Shown here: positions 35,454 through 44,678 of the stretch, in pieces
Layout: the number at the start of each line of letters is the position of its first letter
How positions within the stretch are numbered: position 1 is the first letter of the stretch
Made by a program: the position numbers and the translations under genes
The notes under the pieces: model-generated
What the model saw: only the letters and a program-made list of their open reading frames with translations
The model's database searches: none
What the model was told of the DNA's origin: nothing
From: JBGRQA01 sp041725895
Lineage (GTDB): Bacteria; Bacteroidota; Bacteroidia; Bacteroidales; Marinifilaceae
Assembly: GCA_041725895.1 (NCBI GenBank)
Contig: JBGRQA010000016.1
Span: forward strand, 62,001-126,000
Reading direction: 5' to 3'
DNA: 64,000 bases

Positions 35454-38021
35454 ATGAACAAACTATTTTGGAATGCTCTTGCATTTCTTTTAATGTTTAG
35501 TAGCGTAAATATTCACGCACAAACCACCCCCATCACAAATGCCAATTACAGAAAGGCAGAACAATTTTCTCCCACCAAGATCAAAAGGATGGTTTTCAGC
35601 ACCAAGGTTCATCCCAACTGGTTGAAAACGGGAGACAAATTTTGGTATTCCTACAAAACATCGGAAGGCACCAACCATTATATTGTGGACCTAAACAGAA
35701 AATCAAAGAAATTACTTTTCGACAACGATCGAATGGCAGCCATGCTGACTAAAATTACCAAAGATCCATACGATGGACAACATCTGCCCAAAATAAAACC
35801 AAAGTTCAAAAAGAACGATACGGTATTCCAATTTGATGTAACCAGCAGCCAGTACGAAGAAAAAAAGAAAGAAGAAGAAAAGGTAGTCGAAAAAGAAAAC
35901 AAAAAAGATTCTGACAAAGAAAAAGGCAAAAAGAAAGAAGAGAAGAAAAAGGAGAAACCTAAAAAAAAGGTATTTCACCTGGAATACAACCTACTGACAG
36001 GTAAACTCTACGAAATTGCTGATTGGAAAGAAAAGAAAAAGGATCCGGATTGGGCCAACATTTCTCCTAATGGTGAATACGTTGTCTTTGCCCGAGATTA
36101 CAACCTTTACTGGATGGACAAGGCCAACTACGAAAAAGCAAAAGAGAATGAGAAGGATTCCACCATCGTAGAGCATCAACTAACCTCGGATGGAGAGAAA
36201 GATTACGAATTTGGCGATGGCTACACTCCTAAAGAGAACGATGACGAGAAAAAAAGAGAAGAAGAGAAAGAGAAACGAAAGGGTGCCTGGGTTTCCTGGT
36301 CGAAGGATTCGAAAAAATTTGCCTTGGTTCGGGGCGATAGCCGAAAAGTGAAAGCATTATGGGTAATCAACGTCTTGGCCAATCCACGTCCTGAACTGGA
36401 AACTTATAAGTACACCATGCCAGGTGAAGAAAATTATACCCAATACGAACTTTGGGTCTTCGATATGGACAAAAAGGAAGGCAAGCAAATTGATGTAAAA
36501 CGCTTTAATGATCAGAGTATTTCCATTGCCCGTGCAAATCTGAGCCATAAGGAGAGATTGAAAGATTACGTACCCTCCATGTGGTTATCCGATACTTCTG
36601 ATAAGCTTTTCTTTACCCGCCGAAGCCGTGATATGAAGAAACTGGACATCTGTCTGGCCAATACAGAAACCGGAGAGGTGAAAGAACTGGTAGAGGATCG
36701 AATGAACACTTACGTGGAGCCCAACCGTTTGCACATCGTAAACAACGGCAAAGAATTAATTCACTGGTCGGAGCGTGACGGATGGGCTCATCTCTACCTG
36801 TATAATGCCAATGGACAACTGAAAAACCAAATCACCTCAGGCCCCTGGCACTGTTCCGGTATCGAGAAAGTGGATGCCAAAAACCGTGTGATCTACTTCT
36901 GGGCCAATGGTCGCGAAAAGGATGAGAATCCCTACTACGATCACCTGTACCGGGTAAATTTTGATGGTAGTAACTTACAACTTCTGAACAAAGGGAACTT
37001 CACCCACGACATGGAGATGAGTGATTCCTTCAAGTACTTTGTAAACAACTACTCCCGAGTGAATACCGCTCCCAAATCGGAAATCCGCGATAGCTATGGA
37101 AAAAAAGTAATGGATCTGGAAACTGCTGACTTGAGCAATCTTTTTGCTGCAGGCTACAAGTTTCCTGAACCTTTTAAAGCCAAAGCCGCGGATGGAATCA
37201 CAGATATCTACGGGGTGATGTACAAACCTTTCGACTTTGATTCAACCATGCGTTACCCTATTATTGAATACGTTTATCCCGGGCCACAAACCGAGGCGGT
37301 AAATACCAAATTTTCTGCCCGAATGGACCGTACTGACCGTTTCGCTCAGTTGGGCTTCGTTGTAATAACACTTGGAAACCGTGGAGGACATCCCAACCGT
37401 TCCAAATGGTATCACAATTATGGTTACGGAGACTTAAGAGATTACGGCCTTGCCGATAAAAAATACGTAGTAGAACAACTTGCAGCACAACATCAATTCA
37501 TCGATATCGAAAAGGTAGGGATTTGCGGTCACTCCGGTGGCGGTTTCATGTCAACTGCAGCTCTTTGCCAATACCCCGACTTTTATAAGGTGGCTGTTTC
37601 ATCCGCAGGAAATCACGACAACAGCATTTACAACCGCTGGTGGAGTGAGAAGCACCATGGAGTAATGGAAAAGATTGACGATGAAGGTAACTCTAAATTC
37701 ATTTATGCCATTGAGAAAAATCCACAATTGGCCAAAAATTTGAAAGGAAAACTATTACTGACCACCGGCGATATTGACAACAACGTTCACCCGGGAAATA
37801 CCATACGTATGGCCAATGCCCTTATGAAAGCCAAGAAACGATTCGATATCTTCTTTATGCCCGGTCAGCGCCATGGCTACGGTGAATTCCGAGAGTATTT
37901 CTTCTGGCTGAAAGCCGATTACTTCTGCAAACACCTGATCGGCGACTACTCCATCTCAACCGATATCTTTGAGATGCGTCGCGAAACTAAAATGACCCCT
38001 AGTAAGAAAAGACCGAACTAG
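35454..38021 (+). CDS. S9-family prolyl-oligopeptidase/DPP-like peptidase
   Basis: An 855-aa exported serine peptidase (signal peptide ending SSVNIHAQ). An N-terminal beta-propeller (residues ~40-560) is followed by an alpha/beta-hydrolase domain with Ser694 in GICGHSGGGF, Asp in GDIDNNVHPG and His in GQRHGYGEF. Normal for DPP4/PREP-like enzymes, which cleave oligopeptides after Pro or Ala. Odd feature: a highly charged Lys/Glu insertion at residues ~140-180 (KKDSDKEKGKKKEEKKKEK) and a second near 265-280 (DDEKKREEEKEKRKG), not part of the usual fold. A 9-bp palindrome follows the stop (38036-38059). Confidence 0.9.
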   Translation: MNKLFWNALAFLLMFSSVNIHAQTTPITNANYRKAEQFSPTKIKRMVFSTKVHPNWLKTGDKFWYSYKTSEGTNHYIVDLNRKSKKLLFDNDRMAAMLTKITKDPYDGQHLPKIKPKFKKNDTVFQFDVTSSQYEEKKKEEEKVVEKENKKDSDKEKGKKKEEKKKEKPKKKVFHLEYNLLTGKLYEIADWKEKKKDPDWANISPNGEYVVFARDYNLYWMDKANYEKAKENEKDSTIVEHQLTSDGEKDYEFGDGYTPKENDDEKKREEEKEKRKGAWVSWSKDSKKFALVRGDSRKVKALWVINVLANPRPELETYKYTMPGEENYTQYELWVFDMDKKEGKQIDVKRFNDQSISIARANLSHKERLKDYVPSMWLSDTSDKLFFTRRSRDMKKLDICLANTETGEVKELVEDRMNTYVEPNRLHIVNNGKELIHWSERDGWAHLYLYNANGQLKNQITSGPWHCSGIEKVDAKNRVIYFWANGREKDENPYYDHLYRVNFDGSNLQLLNKGNFTHDMEMSDSFKYFVNNYSRVNTAPKSEIRDSYGKKVMDLETADLSNLFAAGYKFPEPFKAKAADGITDIYGVMYKPFDFDSTMRYPIIEYVYPGPQTEAVNTKFSARMDRTDRFAQLGFVVITLGNRGGHPNRSKWYHNYGYGDLRDYGLADKKYVVEQLAAQHQFIDIEKVGICGHSGGGFMSTAALCQYPDFYKVAVSSAGNHDNSIYNRWWSEKHHGVMEKIDDEGNSKFIYAIEKNPQLAKNLKGKLLLTTGDIDNNVHPGNTIRMANALMKAKKRFDIFFMPGQRHGYGEFREYFFWLKADYFCKHLIGDYSISTDIFEMRRETKMTPSKKRPN

Positions 38022-38035
38022 TTTTGATTGAAACC

Positions 38036-38059
38036 CCGTCAGGGTTGGACCCCTGACGG
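38036..38059 (+). repeat. REP-like palindrome after the S9 peptidase
   Basis: ccgtcaggg (38036-38044) and ccctgacgg (38051-38059) are perfect 9-bp arms. No T tract. Related in look to CTGACAGG palindromes near 57700. Confidence 0.55.
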
Positions 38060-38196
38060 CGGTTAAAACGATTTTGCCTACCTGTTGAGAAATATACCCA
38101 ACGGGCTGTTCTAAATCTACATAAAAAGCTATATTAGCTTCCGCTTTTCAAATTTGGAAAGCGACAACAAATAACTTAACTAACGATTAACAACAC

Positions 38197-39810
38197 ATGA
38201 ACAGATTATTTGCAATACTGATCGCTTTTATGGCCATCAGTACCCAAAGCACTTTCGCTCAAAGTGTATTGGATCAAGTAAACGATCCCTTCTTCGGGGA
38301 GAGTTGTACCAGTATCATGGTAGGAAAAAAAGCATCTACCGATGGTTCCGTAATTACCAGTCACACCTGTGACGGAAGATACCGTACCTGGCTGAGCATT
38401 GAGAAAGGTGAGAAGTTTGAGAAGGATGCAACTCATAAGGTATACAAGGGTACTTTAAAAACCGAAACCCGATGGGATATGCGTAAGACCAACCTTGCCG
38501 GTGAAATTCCTGAGGCGAAAGAAACCTTTGCTTATCTAAATACAGCTTATCCTTGCCTTAATGAGAAACAGCTGGCCATTGGCGAAACAACCATTGTTGG
38601 TCCTAAAGAACTTGTAAATGAAAATGGGATGTTTCAAATTGAAGAACTGGAACGTATCGCCCTTCAAAGATGTACAACTGCCCGTCAGGCAATCAAACTG
38701 ATTGGTGAATTAATTAAAGAATACGGCTACGGCGACTGGGGAGAATGTATCACAATTGCTGATAAGAAAGAAGTTTGGCAATTGGAGATCTTCGGTGAAG
38801 GTCCCGATAAAATTGGTGGTGTTTGGGCTGCTCAACGTATTCCGGACGATCACGTTGGTGTTTCTGCCAACATCTCTCGAATTGGAGTACTTGACCTGAA
38901 AAACAAAAATTACTTTATGGCCTCTGAGAATGTATTCAAGGCCGCAAAGAAACTAAAAAGATGGGATGGCAAAGAGGAATTCAAATTCTGGAAAGCCTAC
39001 GGTAAGGTCGAAAAACCTTTCAAAATTCGTGAATTCTTTATTCTGAATAAATTGGCTCCTTCCTTGAATTTAGATTTTGAAGCCGATGAGCTTCCATTCT
39101 CAGTAAAGCCAGACAAAAAAGTCTCCGTTCAGGATGTAATGGCTCTATATCGAGAAACCTATGAGGGCACCGAATTTGATATGACCAAGAACCAGAAGGT
39201 TATTAAGAAAAAATACAACGATAAGAAGGAAGAGATTGGAGTAGATACAATCATCGCCCCCAATGCCAACCCTTGGCCTACTGGAAATATGCGGAAATCT
39301 CTTAACTATCAGAACGAAGGTACTATTGAATACCAACGCACCGTATCTGTTTCCTGGTGTTCCTACTCTCACATCATTCAGTTGAGAGACTGGTTGCCTG
39401 ACGAAGTAGGTGGTGTAGCCTGGTTTTCATTCGATAATCCTGGTCAAAGTCCACGAATTCCAATCTATTCCGGAACTACCGAACTACCTGATTGCTTCAA
39501 CTTCTGCGGACAAAAGCGCTACCGTGCCGATGCTGCCATCTGGAACTACAGAAAGGCAAATAAACTGGCTACCATTGCATGGCAAAACACCCGTAAAGGT
39601 ATGATGGAAGAGGTTATGTATTTCGAAAACAAAGCTCTTGAAGAAGGTGCTAACCTGGAGAAAAAAGTAGTAGAATTAATCAAAGCTGGAAAAACTGAAG
39701 AAGCCAAGGTATTACTGAATAAGCACACCCGCGACTTTACCGGTTCCACTAGCCTGCGCTGGAAAGAACTGGAAAACAAATACTGGAGAAAGTTTGGATT
39801 GGGATTCTAA
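38197..39810 (+). CDS. C69-family dipeptidase (secreted)
   Basis: A 537-aa Ntn hydrolase. A signal peptide (MNRLFAILIAFMAISTQSTFA) is followed by the nucleophile Cys37 in FFGESCTSIMVG, which becomes active after processing. ADKKEVWQLEIFGEGPDKIG and WCSYSHIIQLRDWLP are family segments. It is a diverged paralogue of the partial gene at 1-810. Follows the S9 peptidase 175 bp downstream, so the two may both serve extracellular peptide use. Closed by a bidirectional terminator. Confidence 0.93.
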   Translation: MNRLFAILIAFMAISTQSTFAQSVLDQVNDPFFGESCTSIMVGKKASTDGSVITSHTCDGRYRTWLSIEKGEKFEKDATHKVYKGTLKTETRWDMRKTNLAGEIPEAKETFAYLNTAYPCLNEKQLAIGETTIVGPKELVNENGMFQIEELERIALQRCTTARQAIKLIGELIKEYGYGDWGECITIADKKEVWQLEIFGEGPDKIGGVWAAQRIPDDHVGVSANISRIGVLDLKNKNYFMASENVFKAAKKLKRWDGKEEFKFWKAYGKVEKPFKIREFFILNKLAPSLNLDFEADELPFSVKPDKKVSVQDVMALYRETYEGTEFDMTKNQKVIKKKYNDKKEEIGVDTIIAPNANPWPTGNMRKSLNYQNEGTIEYQRTVSVSWCSYSHIIQLRDWLPDEVGGVAWFSFDNPGQSPRIPIYSGTTELPDCFNFCGQKRYRADAAIWNYRKANKLATIAWQNTRKGMMEEVMYFENKALEEGANLEKKVVELIKAGKTEEAKVLLNKHTRDFTGSTSLRWKELENKYWRKFGLGF

Positions 39811-39833
39811 TTTAAACCTCCCCAAACAGTATC

Positions 39834-39867
39834 AAAAAAACCAGCAATAATTATTGCTGGTTTTTTC
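39834..39867. terminator. Bidirectional intrinsic terminator
   Basis: ccagcaataattattgctgg (39841-39860) is a perfect palindrome with A7 on the left and T6 on the right, so it can end both the C69 gene and the convergent permease gene. Confidence 0.93.
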
Positions 39868-39908
39868 TTTCTCGGCACTTACAATCCATATCTTACAAAT
39901 AGTAACAA

Positions 39909-42332
39909 TCATTCACACTTTAAAGCCTCAATCGGATTTTTAACGGCAGCATAATAACATTGCCAAATTACTGTTAGCATAGAAATAAACAGCACAACTA
40001 AACCTGTCAAAATAAATATACCGACGTCAATTGAAATGTGAAAAGCAAACCCAGCCAGCCACTTTTCCATAATTAGCCAGGTAACAGGACTTATTACAAC
40101 CACAGCAACCCCTACCCAAATCATAATATCTTTGGTAAGTAAAACCAGAATATTCATAAGACTGGCCCCATTTACTTTCCGAATACCAATCTCTTTCTTT
40201 TTTTGACCTGAAACAATAAGAATCAATCCAACCAGCCCCAAACAGGAAACGAAAAGAGACAAGAAAGCAAATAGAAACATGATATGCCCAAAACGTCTGT
40301 CTGAATGATAGAGCTCATCAAAATATTCATCCAAAAAATGATAATCAAATGGAGCATTGGGGTAAAATTGTTTCCAAATCTTTTCAATTTGCCGAATGGT
40401 TTGAGGAATCCCATGGTCAGTTATTTTAACGGAATAACTTCCAAACCAGGTAGGATGGTAATGATAAAAAATAGTTGGTTTTACTGGTTGATGCAAACTT
40501 TCCTGGTGAAAATTCTGAACCAAACCAATTACTGTTAAAGGTTCTCCCCCTGCCAATCTTATCGTTGAATTAATAATACTTTCAGAAGATTCTATTCCTA
40601 ACATTTGGACAGCAGCTTCATTAACAAGAATTTTATCTCTATTCCCATCAATATCTGGAGAAAAATTACACCCGGCAAGTAGTTTTACATCATGAACTTT
40701 AAGGTATCCATCATCAATACAGTTACTTTTTACCGATACATTCTGAACAGGAGAGCCATTCATATGAGTTACTCTTTCCTCATCCAATACTTCATCTCCG
40801 ATGCCAACTAGAGAACTTGTCACTGCTTTCACGTTAGAATTTAACAGAAGTTGCTCTCGAAACAGTAGGTACCGTTTAAGTTTTGTACTATCCATATTCA
40901 AGGTTTTAGGCGCTTCTAACACCATAACCTGCTTTTCGTCGAATCCTTTTTCTTTCGATTGAATAAAATTCATCTGTTTACCAATAATAAAAACTGAGGC
41001 TATTAAACAGGTGGAAGCCATCAATTGAAAAACAATAAGCCCCCTCTTAACCAAAGAACCTATCGTTCCTCCTTTACCACCAATAATAGATTTATTTCCT
41101 GACCAAATAGATAGAATCGAAAACATGAAATAAACTCCGGCCAAAAGACTAATTATAAAAACTAGCGCCGGAAAGTATATATAGAGAAGCGAATTCTCAG
41201 CAAGAAAATTGCTCAATGGTTTGCCGCTGATACTATCGAACCAACCTCCCATAAAAAAAGAAATACAAAAGGCCATTAGTCCTGCTATACAATTGAGCAA
41301 TAAGGCTTCGAGAGTATAATCAATAATCAGAGAAAATTTAGTGGCACCTAAAACTTTTCGTATCGTTAAACTCTTCTCCTTTTCGAAAAAACGTGAAATG
41401 GAAATATTGATATAATTGATCCAAGTAATAACAATCAACAACACTGAAATAATCAGCATAAATTTTAAGTTTTGAGCGTTTCCCTTTGGCTTAAATTCAT
41501 TATCCAATTGCGGCAGAAGATGTATATCCCTAATACACTGCAAACCAAATTTCATAGCGATATTATCCGTCGTGTATTTTTCGGGAAGATGTTGATTTAC
41601 CACTTTTTCAATTTTCCGATCTAACAATGGAAGATCACTATTCGGCTTCAATTTCAGATAGGTATAAAGCCAGGATTCGCCTCCCCAACTTCGGTCCTTA
41701 GTTCCATATTCTCCTAAGGTATGATCTAAGGTGGACAGGGATATTAACAACCTAAAATTAAAATGAGTGTTTGAGGGTAAATCCTTAAATATACCGGTAA
41801 CCCTGAAAGGCATTTTCTTATTGATATAAATAATTTGACCTATTGGGTCCTGATCACCGAAGTATTCTTTTGCCAAAGAACTCGAAAGGACAGTAGTATA
41901 TGGCTCGACCAGAGCACGCTTTGCATTCCCTCGATCTAAATTCAGTGCAATCGTTTCAAGAAAGGTCGAATCAACCCACATGAGTTTTACATCATTATAC
42001 ATTACATCGTTGCGGTACACCAGGCAGGTTTCGTAACCACCTCGTCCATATTGTAATACCTCTGGCAATGATTCTTTTAACAACGGACCTATGGCATATA
42101 CAGAAGTTGCCTTATCAAAAACCAGCTTACTATTTTGGAACTGAGCATATTTCAATCGAAAAACACTTTCCGACCCGGCCGCTGATTGATCGTAACTATT
42201 TTCGTAAGCATAGTAAAGGAGTATTAAAAATACTGCCACAAAACCAACAGTCAGCCCAATAATATTAATCAGCGTAAAATATTTTTCACGTAGAAGATTA
42301 CGAAAAGCCAGGCATACAGCTAATTTATTCAT
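39909..42332 (-). CDS. FtsX/MacB-type ABC transporter permease
   Basis: An 807-aa membrane protein with the double MacB/FtsX layout. A first helix (INIIGLTVGFVAVFLILLY) is followed by a ~240-residue periplasmic domain and three helices; then a second periplasmic domain and a C-terminal FtsX module (VSCLGLVGLILIVSGQKKKEIGIRK, ending NPIEALKCE). GIRKVNGAS is the typical post-helix signature. Such permeases in Bacteroidota act with an ATPase in lipoprotein or peptide export or in stress sensing. No ATPase gene is next to it, so it is an orphan permease here. Confidence 0.9.
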   Translation of the reverse strand: MNKLAVCLAFRNLLREKYFTLINIIGLTVGFVAVFLILLYYAYENSYDQSAAGSESVFRLKYAQFQNSKLVFDKATSVYAIGPLLKESLPEVLQYGRGGYETCLVYRNDVMYNDVKLMWVDSTFLETIALNLDRGNAKRALVEPYTTVLSSSLAKEYFGDQDPIGQIIYINKKMPFRVTGIFKDLPSNTHFNFRLLISLSTLDHTLGEYGTKDRSWGGESWLYTYLKLKPNSDLPLLDRKIEKVVNQHLPEKYTTDNIAMKFGLQCIRDIHLLPQLDNEFKPKGNAQNLKFMLIISVLLIVITWINYINISISRFFEKEKSLTIRKVLGATKFSLIIDYTLEALLLNCIAGLMAFCISFFMGGWFDSISGKPLSNFLAENSLLYIYFPALVFIISLLAGVYFMFSILSIWSGNKSIIGGKGGTIGSLVKRGLIVFQLMASTCLIASVFIIGKQMNFIQSKEKGFDEKQVMVLEAPKTLNMDSTKLKRYLLFREQLLLNSNVKAVTSSLVGIGDEVLDEERVTHMNGSPVQNVSVKSNCIDDGYLKVHDVKLLAGCNFSPDIDGNRDKILVNEAAVQMLGIESSESIINSTIRLAGGEPLTVIGLVQNFHQESLHQPVKPTIFYHYHPTWFGSYSVKITDHGIPQTIRQIEKIWKQFYPNAPFDYHFLDEYFDELYHSDRRFGHIMFLFAFLSLFVSCLGLVGLILIVSGQKKKEIGIRKVNGASLMNILVLLTKDIMIWVGVAVVVISPVTWLIMEKWLAGFAFHISIDVGIFILTGLVVLFISMLTVIWQCYYAAVKNPIEALKCE

Positions 42333-42881
42333 AACGTAAATCTTAACAATAAAAGGATTCTTTAAAGTCTGAAATCAGACTAAAATTAATGAGCAAATAT
42401 CAACCAATCCTGTTATAACAGGAATAAGGATTCACAATTCTTTTCGAAGCAAAAAAAATAAAGCAAATGACATCCTACTATTCACCTAGCAGAAACAATA
42501 TCTCATTAAAGAAAAACAAGTTGGAAAAAAAACAAAGATAAATGTATGCGATTTTTATTGTTCAACAAAATCTTTACACCAAAGATTCATCTCCTTTTTT
42601 TATGACAATGATCACTATTCAAAAAATTGAATCAAATACTCATTAGAAAATACACTTTTACAAAAGTCAATTCCATTTTTGCTAATAATAAATATACACT
42701 TGCGTCTAAAATAACCTTAAAAGTAAAGGGCTATCGAAAAAACATCGATAGCCCTTCATTATTTAATTTCCGTCTCTCTGAAAGAATCCAATTCAGTGCA
42801 AATAAAAATTACTTCACAATAAACTCTTTTCTACCTGACCTCCGTATTTATAACATAAAAAACTCCTGAATTATACATGAT
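42333..42881. other. Intergenic between permease and RDD genes
   Basis: AT-rich. Contains the hairpin at 42726-42756. An 80-residue frame on the plus strand (42627-42869) runs through that hairpin, has poor composition and no start signal, and is not supported. Confidence 0.65.
42726..42756 (-). terminator. Terminator of the propeller-helical-RDD operon
   Basis: aagggctatcga (42726-42737) and tcgatagccctt (42745-42756) pair perfectly. On the minus strand it lies 125 bp after the RDD stop and is followed by TTTACTTTT. Confidence 0.7.
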
Positions 42882-43667
42882 TTAAAACATCATTATAAAA
42901 TCAAGTAACCACATCAGGAATAGTATTGATGAAAGAACAAACAGTACAATTTTGAAAATCTTATTCTTAATTCCAATAGCACAAGCAAAGGGAATACAAA
43001 TTTTAAACAGAAAGAGGATTTTACCCAATATAGGTGCAGCTAGGAAGCGATAGCCCCAATACGGAAATGACATATCAAAAAGCAAACTAACTATTAAAAG
43101 AACGGCAATAATAGGAAGTATGTCTCTTGAAAATCGATCTGAAACAAAAGGCCGTGGCTCTCTATTCTTCTCCTCCGGACTATCTACAGAAATAGAGTCC
43201 ACCACCATTGTATCAGCTACTTTATCTCCCAACCTTCTGCCATGGTTCTCAGATAAAACCAGGATGGGTTCAATAATCCATCCAACCAGGGGAATTAGGT
43301 TAAGGAGAGTCATCATGGCATTTCGCCCGGCGGATTTCCCATAATTACAAGAAGAATTATCCCGCAGGGAAATAACTTTGATATTAAGTATTCGCTTACC
43401 AATACTCTGTCCATTTTTCATTCCGTCTTTCAGAAGACTATAAAGCAAGGGCAACAGGTATAGTAATACGGCAATAAAATACAGGAAAATAGAAACCAAT
43501 CCTAACCTATAACGAAGGCCCGAGGCAATCATAAATACAAGAAAGGCTGGAATCATAAGACCTAACATCACAAATCCATCAATAAGGAAAGCTAAAAAAC
43601 GATTCCCTAAATTCGCCTTTTGATGAGCTATAGTTGCCTCCTGTGTTATTATATTCTGTGTCGTCAT
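42882..43667 (-). CDS. RDD-family membrane protein
   Basis: A 261-aa inner-membrane protein. RDD hallmarks are FLAFLIDGFVMLG (Asp in helix 1) and KRILNIKV / GRNAMMTLLNLIPL later, then GRRLGDKVADTMVV at the end of the domain. Two further helices follow (LPIIAVLLIVSLLF and a C-terminal pair). RDD proteins are sometimes Na+/H+ antiporters but mostly unknown. It is the last gene of the operon 48203 to 42882 (21 bp after the previous stop), giving the propeller protein a membrane partner. Confidence 0.88.
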   Translation of the reverse strand: MTTQNIITQEATIAHQKANLGNRFLAFLIDGFVMLGLMIPAFLVFMIASGLRYRLGLVSIFLYFIAVLLYLLPLLYSLLKDGMKNGQSIGKRILNIKVISLRDNSSCNYGKSAGRNAMMTLLNLIPLVGWIIEPILVLSENHGRRLGDKVADTMVVDSISVDSPEEKNREPRPFVSDRFSRDILPIIAVLLIVSLLFDMSFPYWGYRFLAAPILGKILFLFKICIPFACAIGIKNKIFKIVLFVLSSILFLMWLLDFIMMF

Positions 43668-43688
43668 TATTACAAATTATTAATTAAG

Positions 43689-44579
43689 TTAATCCAATTC
43701 AGTTATCAGGTTCTGCTTCACCATTTCCAGCTGGTCTCCATCCATAATATGAGGAAATATCTGACTGATCATTTCTTCTACCCCGGAGGTCTTCAAATCG
43801 TAGGTGCTTGCCTTTTGTTTCTCTTTATAAGTAGCAACAAAGAAATCCAGGTTATCTGCCTCCTGCAGATATTTTTTAGGGTTATTCTTCTGCAACAACG
43901 GCAGAAACATCTCAGGAACTCGCACATAAATGTAATGCGAAATATGAGCACAAAGTAATGTAAGTGTCTGGTGATTCCATCCTAGGTTGCGATACAAATA
44001 TTCATTAATCGCAACGGTATTAGGGTAACAGAATGCATCCAATTTATCCTCATCATACCACTTTTTCTTGTTATAGTTGATCAGTCTCAATGAGGATAAA
44101 TAGTTGATGAAAATATCCATTTCCCCAGGATTGTTTAAAACGAAAAAGAAAGCCGCCCAATATCCAACTGGAGTTAAATCGGGATACTCCATAGTTTTGG
44201 AATAGGGACCAAAATTATAAGTTGCAATTCGCAACAACCAGGTTTTTATCAATTCACTCAGCTCCTCATTTTCGCATGCACGGGCAAAAAAAGCAATTTC
44301 AGATTTAGCATAGTCACCAGGCTCTCTTCTGTCTTTTTCAGCCAGTACTGATAGGATATTATTAACCAGTTCGGCCTCCTTCTCCTCCCAGGTAAAAGGA
44401 ATGAATTCCTCATTATTCTCCTCCCCAAACATAAGATCAATGGCTACGGCCTTGTTGTCCTGCTTGGCTATTTTATGAATTACTTCATAATTGGGAAAAC
44501 GTTCATAAGATAACTCTTTAAGTGCCTCAACCAGAGAATTAGCCGATTGAATATTGGTTTTTATTTTAATTGGATTCAT
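43689..44579 (-). CDS. Unknown helical protein in the giant-propeller operon
   Basis: Not recognised. The 296-aa protein looks fully helical (HEAT/TPR-like composition, e.g. LSELIKTWLLRIATYN, LGWNHQTLTLLCAHISHYI), without signal peptide or membrane segment. The middle (FNGP... YWAAFFFVLNN) is aromatic-rich. It lies 99 bp after the giant propeller gene and 21 bp before the RDD gene on the same strand, so it is very likely co-expressed and may bridge the cytosolic propeller and the membrane protein; that is inference from position. Confidence 0.75.
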   Translation of the reverse strand: MNPIKIKTNIQSANSLVEALKELSYERFPNYEVIHKIAKQDNKAVAIDLMFGEENNEEFIPFTWEEKEAELVNNILSVLAEKDRREPGDYAKSEIAFFARACENEELSELIKTWLLRIATYNFGPYSKTMEYPDLTPVGYWAAFFFVLNNPGEMDIFINYLSSLRLINYNKKKWYDEDKLDAFCYPNTVAINEYLYRNLGWNHQTLTLLCAHISHYIYVRVPEMFLPLLQKNNPKKYLQEADNLDFFVATYKEKQKASTYDLKTSGVEEMISQIFPHIMDGDQLEMVKQNLITELD

Positions 44580-44678
44580 AAATATAATTCCTTTTTTAAA
44601 TCAATTGTCGAAACAATGAACCGCATACAAACGGTTCATTACCAATCTTACAGATCTTTACCAGATAAAATTCTTTAT

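Noticed and set aside
42627..42869. 80-residue ORF between the permease and RDD genes
   Set aside because: It runs through the terminator hairpin, has biased composition and no good start.
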